From NCBI GenBank assembly GCA_013140465.1, contig JABFST010000035.1, forward strand, positions 1 through 27,112: a stretch of DNA of 27,112 nucleotides. Reading direction: 5' to 3'. Made by a program: the position numbers and the translations under genes. The stretch is from Methylococcaceae bacterium. GTDB lineage: Bacteria > Pseudomonadota > Gammaproteobacteria > Methylococcales > Methylomonadaceae. The notes under the pieces are model-generated. The model was not told the origin of the DNA. It did no database searches and saw only the letters and a program-made list of their open reading frames with translations. Shown here one piece after another: positions 24,701-27,112 of the stretch; positions within the stretch are counted from its first letter, which is position 1; the number at the start of each line of letters is the position of its first letter.

Positions 24701-25288
24701 CGCCTTATCCACAGCCTCATGGCTATCTTGGGTGACATAACGTCCGGCGGTATCCAATAACACGGCCTGATCGGTAAACCACCAATCACAATGGCGTGTG
24801 CCGCCTACCCCGGGCATCGCGCCTTTGCCGAATTTGTCGGCCAGCGGAAAATCGAGTCCCGAATTTATCAAGGCCGTGGTTTTGCCTGAACCTGGCGGGC
24901 CAATAATGACGTACCAAGGCAAATCGTAGAGATAATTTTTGCCACCGCTGTTGCCCGCGCCTTTTTTTAAGGTCAATAATGCCGCATCCAAGTTTTTGGC
25001 AATCGCCGCCACATCAGCATTGGCGGCATCGGCCAATTGGGTACTGGCAGCGGCAGGTGCTGCCAATTCCTCCGCCATTGCTGCATTGGCGCGGTTAGCG
25101 GTCAATTGGATGCGCAAGTTGTTTAAGCCCCACAACACGACAACGACCAAAATGGCTAACAAACGGGCAATGTCGGCTTCCAAAAACGGGATTAAAGCCC
25201 CAAAAAACCACAACAATAAACTTAAGGCCAAGATACCGAAAAACTGGATAACCCATTTATTGGTAAAAGAACGTATCATTGCTTTCAT
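21758..25288 (-). CDS. tssM: T6SS inner-membrane protein TssM (IcmF)
   Basis: A 1176-residue TssM, the main strut of the trans-envelope complex. Two N-terminal helices (about 12-30 and 40-60) hold a cytoplasmic domain with Walker A GPPGSGKT (130-137), PGVGGTRHCDWWFTDQAVLL DTAGRY and the FTKAD G4-type motif. A third helix (about 447-466, YATAALLILVLSGFWL) leads to the large periplasmic part with an IcmF-related region and a C-terminal domain (FFNANLKAFVDTSGKNWR, FWLNIEGQQ, WPGTDGSRLVSFGF) that meets outer-membrane TssJ. The nucleotide site is intact, as in many but not all TssM. ATG 25288 has AAGGA 6 nt upstream and follows tssL by 9 nt. Length is usual. tssJ is not in the window. Confidence 0.97.
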   Translation of the reverse strand: MKAMIRSFTNKWVIQFFGILALSLLLWFFGALIPFLEADIARLLAILVVVVLWGLNNLRIQLTANRANAAMAEELAAPAAASTQLADAANADVAAIAKNLDAALLTLKKGAGNSGGKNYLYDLPWYVIIGPPGSGKTTALINSGLDFPLADKFGKGAMPGVGGTRHCDWWFTDQAVLLDTAGRYVTQDSHEAVDKAAWLGFLDLLKKHRPRRPVNGVLITMSLSDLLKQTEAERSLHAQAIRQRIDELHTHFGIRFPIYMIFTKADLIAGFNDFFAHLSKEEITQVWGVTFPEEDPSQPLDIAVQVGQDFDALLARINEQLPRRMQEERDLQRRNLIFGFPQRMALLKDSLLSFLQECYGTNRYQSAPYLRGVYFTSGTQEGTPIDRLMGALAQTFKLDRTAAPLLSGKGKSFFITRLLKDVIFEEALIVGLNPRLERVQRLLRQGVYATAALLILVLSGFWLTSYLKNQAALTDVDSRIDQYNTVAQATPNWQSDFSVLLKRLNAMQAVNQVYPEDVPMLMTFGLYQGDKLQPVINETYKDLLQKSFLPLIKMRLEQRLRDKMGNPELLYSLLEVYLMLADSQHFKAELVRPWVAVDWETTFASDTETQAQLLKHLDVLLQLPPAKQTVDERLVSAARQVLNRIPVAQQIYMRIKNEALQNTAQDLKLQDVLGINADRVFATRTGSLAQLSIPYLYTYDGFYQYFLKQSKAQAQESVTGSWVLGDAAKTQAVDSDQLELAIADFYYQDDIKFWDGLLANLKVKAIGSAAQAVEVLEFASAPDSPLRKLLETLNTQTSLTVPPPSPADAADKLKAAGVVKPLDSRTAKLLAAAKSEGLVGQAAKPLGSAVEEHFKDLTALVRGSGGAVPLDRTMEVLAQLYGYMIDLSGTSNVGGVAIEKAKGGGGGDAVAKMKAESAHLPEPLKSMTQTLAAGNQDLIMDSSKSQLKKLWQSEVMPLYQSGIQGRYPFDRGSSKEVALEDFSRFFAQGGILDTFFNANLKAFVDTSGKNWRMIAQNNQAIAVSSSALAQLQAATKIRQLFFAGGATPLVKFTLKPVFLTADVTSFWLNIEGQQSKYSPAEMGKNAAFQWPGTDGSRLVSFGFDTKDGKKLRKDTEGAWAWFRVLELAHIQQTDQDKYMLTFEIDGLQARYELSASSVDNPFSLSGVANLRLPSGL

Positions 25289-25297
25289 GGTTTATCC

Positions 25298-26641
25298 TTA
25301 AAAAATGATTTCAACGCGGCGGTTCATCGCCTTGTGTTCGGGGCTATCGTTCGCGACCATAGGCTGGGTATCGGCACGGCCTTCGGATACGATAGTGGCA
25401 GTCACTTTATTGTTGTTGATTAACACTTCGGCAACCGCTATGGCACGCGCTTTGGACAAGTCCCAATTGGACGGGAATTTTGCCGAGATGATTTGGTCGC
25501 TGTCGGTATGCCCCACCACGGTGATGCGCTCGGACACTTTGCTAAGAGCCTGGCTGATCTTATCGACTAAAGGAAAATACTGGACTTTAATTTTGTCACT
25601 AGCCGAAGCAAAAAAACCTTTGCTCATAATCCGCACCACAATTTTGCCGTTACGCTTTAGGATCGCCACTTCACCGCTGTCAATTTCTGGCTTTAAAAAA
25701 GCAGTTATCTCATCAAACAACGGCGTCGCAGCCGCTACAGGCGCAACCACTGCCGCCTCTGGCGAGGCCGCCGCGACAGTTTGCACCTCAAAACTGTCCT
25801 TAAGCACATAAAGCTTTGCCAACAAGGGGTTGGAGGCGGTGTTGATAAAGCTTAGAAACGCAAAAAAACTCAGCATAAGCAAGGCAAAAGCCACTGAGCC
25901 AATCACCCACAAGGGCACAAACTTAGCTAATACATTGCGTTTGTCTTTAATGCCTTGCCACTGCGGCGATAAAGTCCTTTCCACATCACCGCGCTGGCGT
26001 TGGATAATTTGGTAAGCGTTTTCCCTAACTTCTTCAAGCTTGCTGCGCCCGTGGTCTTCCACCCGATAACGGCCTTCAAACCCCAAACACAGGCAATAAT
26101 ACAATAGCTCCAACAAGTTAAAATGCGTACCCGGCTGCTGCATACAGTTTTTTAAGATCAGAAAAAACTTTTCACCGCCCCATGATTCCTTATGGAAAAA
26201 AATCAACAGACTTTGCGTGCTCCATATACTGTTGCAACCCCACGGGGTATTCAGCACCGTTTCGTCCAGCAAGGTGCATAAGGCATAACGTGCTGCTTGG
26301 GCTTGTTCGCTAGAAATGCCTTGGCTTTTGATGGTGGTGTCAAACTGTTTGACTGCTTCAATCAGACTCGCCCTTAAACCCGGCACATCGTGATGGCTAG
26401 CGGTATTGCGCAATTGCGCGACTAACGACAGCAAGGCTATCGCTGCGCCCGTCAATGGGTTTTTAGAGGCGGCAGCGCACACTAAGCGCAGGTTCTCGGG
26501 CAGATCGGCGGGGTCGTTGCCTATAGGCGCAGCAACAGGCGGCGGCGTGTTGCCCTGCGGTTTGCGCCCACCCGGCATAGGCCGCAAGATGGTTTTGTCG
26601 TCGTCTATGTAGTCATTGCCAAAAGGGTTGTCGTTGCTCAT
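25298..26641 (-). CDS. tssL: T6SS inner-membrane protein TssL (DotU) with C-terminal OmpA-like peptidoglycan-binding domain
   Basis: A 447-residue extended TssL. Residues about 45-235 are the cytoplasmic DotU domain (ARYALCTLLDETVLNTPWG, WGGEKFFLILKNC, LLELLYYCLCLGFEGRYRV). One membrane helix (about 241-265, FVPLWVIGSVAFALLMLSFF) is followed by a periplasmic OmpA domain (about 320-447) with VVGHTDSDQI, SNWDLSKARAIAVAEVLI and NRRVEIIF, which should anchor the complex to peptidoglycan. The N-terminal DDDKTILRPMPGGR places Thr17 in a motif like that phosphorylated by PpkA in Agrobacterium TssL. ATG 26641 lies 4 nt after the tssK stop, inside which CGGA serves as ribosome site. The gene is intact. 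Confidence 0.95.
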   Translation of the reverse strand: MSNDNPFGNDYIDDDKTILRPMPGGRKPQGNTPPPVAAPIGNDPADLPENLRLVCAAASKNPLTGAAIALLSLVAQLRNTASHHDVPGLRASLIEAVKQFDTTIKSQGISSEQAQAARYALCTLLDETVLNTPWGCNSIWSTQSLLIFFHKESWGGEKFFLILKNCMQQPGTHFNLLELLYYCLCLGFEGRYRVEDHGRSKLEEVRENAYQIIQRQRGDVERTLSPQWQGIKDKRNVLAKFVPLWVIGSVAFALLMLSFFAFLSFINTASNPLLAKLYVLKDSFEVQTVAAASPEAAVVAPVAAATPLFDEITAFLKPEIDSGEVAILKRNGKIVVRIMSKGFFASASDKIKVQYFPLVDKISQALSKVSERITVVGHTDSDQIISAKFPSNWDLSKARAIAVAEVLINNNKVTATIVSEGRADTQPMVANDSPEHKAMNRRVEIIF

Positions 26642-26645
26642 GGTC

Positions 26646-27112
26646 TTATCCGTTTTTTATGGCCCAGAATTCTAATTCAAGCCCTGGAAACTCCCCTGCA
26701 ATATGGATGGCAAAACCACCCGATTGCTGCATTTGCTTCCACAACTCACTTTGTTTATTCAACTCAAGATAAGCAAAACCCGCATGATAGGGAATTTGCC
26801 GGGGTGCAACAGGCAAGGCATGAATAGTAATGCCGGGCAGGGCGTTGCGGATTAATAGGTTAATTTGCTCTACAGGGCCTATCTTGACTTGGCTAGGGAA
26901 TCCGCTGCGCAACTGTTCGATAGCCACTTGGGCATTGACTGCCAACACAAAAACCGCGTCTCTAAACAAATTGGGATCGGGGATTTTGGCCCCGCGTATG
27001 CCATATTTGGGTGCGGTCAGCGGTATCAAGATGGCGTTTTGCTCCAGCACCGAACTCAGCAATTCGCGCAATTCATTCATGACTTGCTTAAAGGTTTGCT
27101 GCAAATCATCAT
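26646..27112 (-). CDS. tssK: T6SS baseplate-membrane connector TssK, C-terminal part; 5' end outside window
   Basis: The C-terminal 155 or so codons of TssK, the trimeric adaptor joining the TssFG wedges of the baseplate to the TssL/TssM membrane complex. The frame is open to the window edge (DDLQQTFKQV...), so the real start is outside. Recognisable C-terminal pieces are RELLSSVLEQNAILIPLTAP, DPNLFRDAVFVLAVNAQV, PSQVKIGPVEQINLLIRNAL PGI, the Pro-rich LPVAPRQIPYHAGFAYLELN and FAIHIAGEFPGLELEFWAI. This end carries the domain that binds the membrane complex. Its stop lies 4 nt before tssL, in the same operon. Confidence 0.94.
   Translation of the reverse strand, partial: DDLQQTFKQVMNELRELLSSVLEQNAILIPLTAPKYGIRGAKIPDPNLFRDAVFVLAVNAQVAIEQLRSGFPSQVKIGPVEQINLLIRNALPGITIHALPVAPRQIPYHAGFAYLELNKQSELWKQMQQSGGFAIHIAGEFPGLELEFWAIKNG

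Noticed and set aside
1..27112. CRISPR arrays, tRNA or rRNA genes, integrase or transposase genes
   Set aside because: No regularly spaced direct repeats, no tRNA cloverleaf or rRNA-like stretch, and no transposase/integrase reading frame was recognised on either strand.

Overview
The window reads as a gammaproteobacterial chromosome segment. The evidence is a Pseudomonas H1-like type VI secretion system (T6SS) with TagJ, TagF-PppA, Hcp and a Tse2/Tsi2 pair, a pyoverdine-style accessory set, and clpB behind a sigma-32-type promoter. Base composition is balanced by eye. A Methylococcales-like host is my guess from general feel only; nothing here proves it.

Layout. (1) 1-957: the 5' part of clpB on the minus strand, with a near-consensus heat-shock promoter upstream. 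(2) 958-1594: a non-coding stretch with a perfect 33-nt palindrome, a minus-strand intrinsic terminator and a cluster of nested inverted repeats. (3) 1595-6854: two divergent pairs, an ECF sigma factor plus MbtH-like protein (minus) and a SyrD/PvdE-type cyclic-peptide ABC exporter plus an Ntn-hydrolase acylase of the PvdQ/penicillin acylase family (plus). Together they look like the regulatory, helper, export and maturation parts of a non-ribosomal peptide (probably siderophore) pathway, but no NRPS gene is in the window. (4) 6884-27112: one long minus-strand T6SS cluster. In transcription order it is tssK (partial), tssL, tssM, tagF-pppA fusion, tssA, tssB, tssC, hcp, tagJ, a repeat-containing gap, a small secreted protein, a frameshifted LprI-like secreted protein, tssE, tssF, tssG, clpV/tssH, a broken tse2 toxin gene and an intact tsi2 immunity gene.

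How it works together. TssK/F/G/E/A form the baseplate and its assembly factors. TssL/M are the inner-membrane part of the trans-envelope complex. TssB/C form the contractile sheath around the Hcp tube. ClpV recycles the sheath, and TagJ helps couple sheath and ClpV. TagF and PppA are post-translational brakes and are fused here. No vgrG, PAAR, tssJ, fha or ppkA is seen, so at least some must lie outside the window.

Most notable observations. The region 7586-7125 reads as one unbroken Tse2 frame of normal length apart from three TAA stops at codons 8, 26 and 60, while the neighbouring Tsi2 immunity gene is intact. A second cargo-like gene in the cluster (13930-14774, signal peptide plus C-terminal LprI domain) is split by a frameshift. 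A roughly 186-bp MITE-like inverted-repeat element lies in the same accessory stretch. The core secretion genes are all intact, so decay is confined to the accessory genes.
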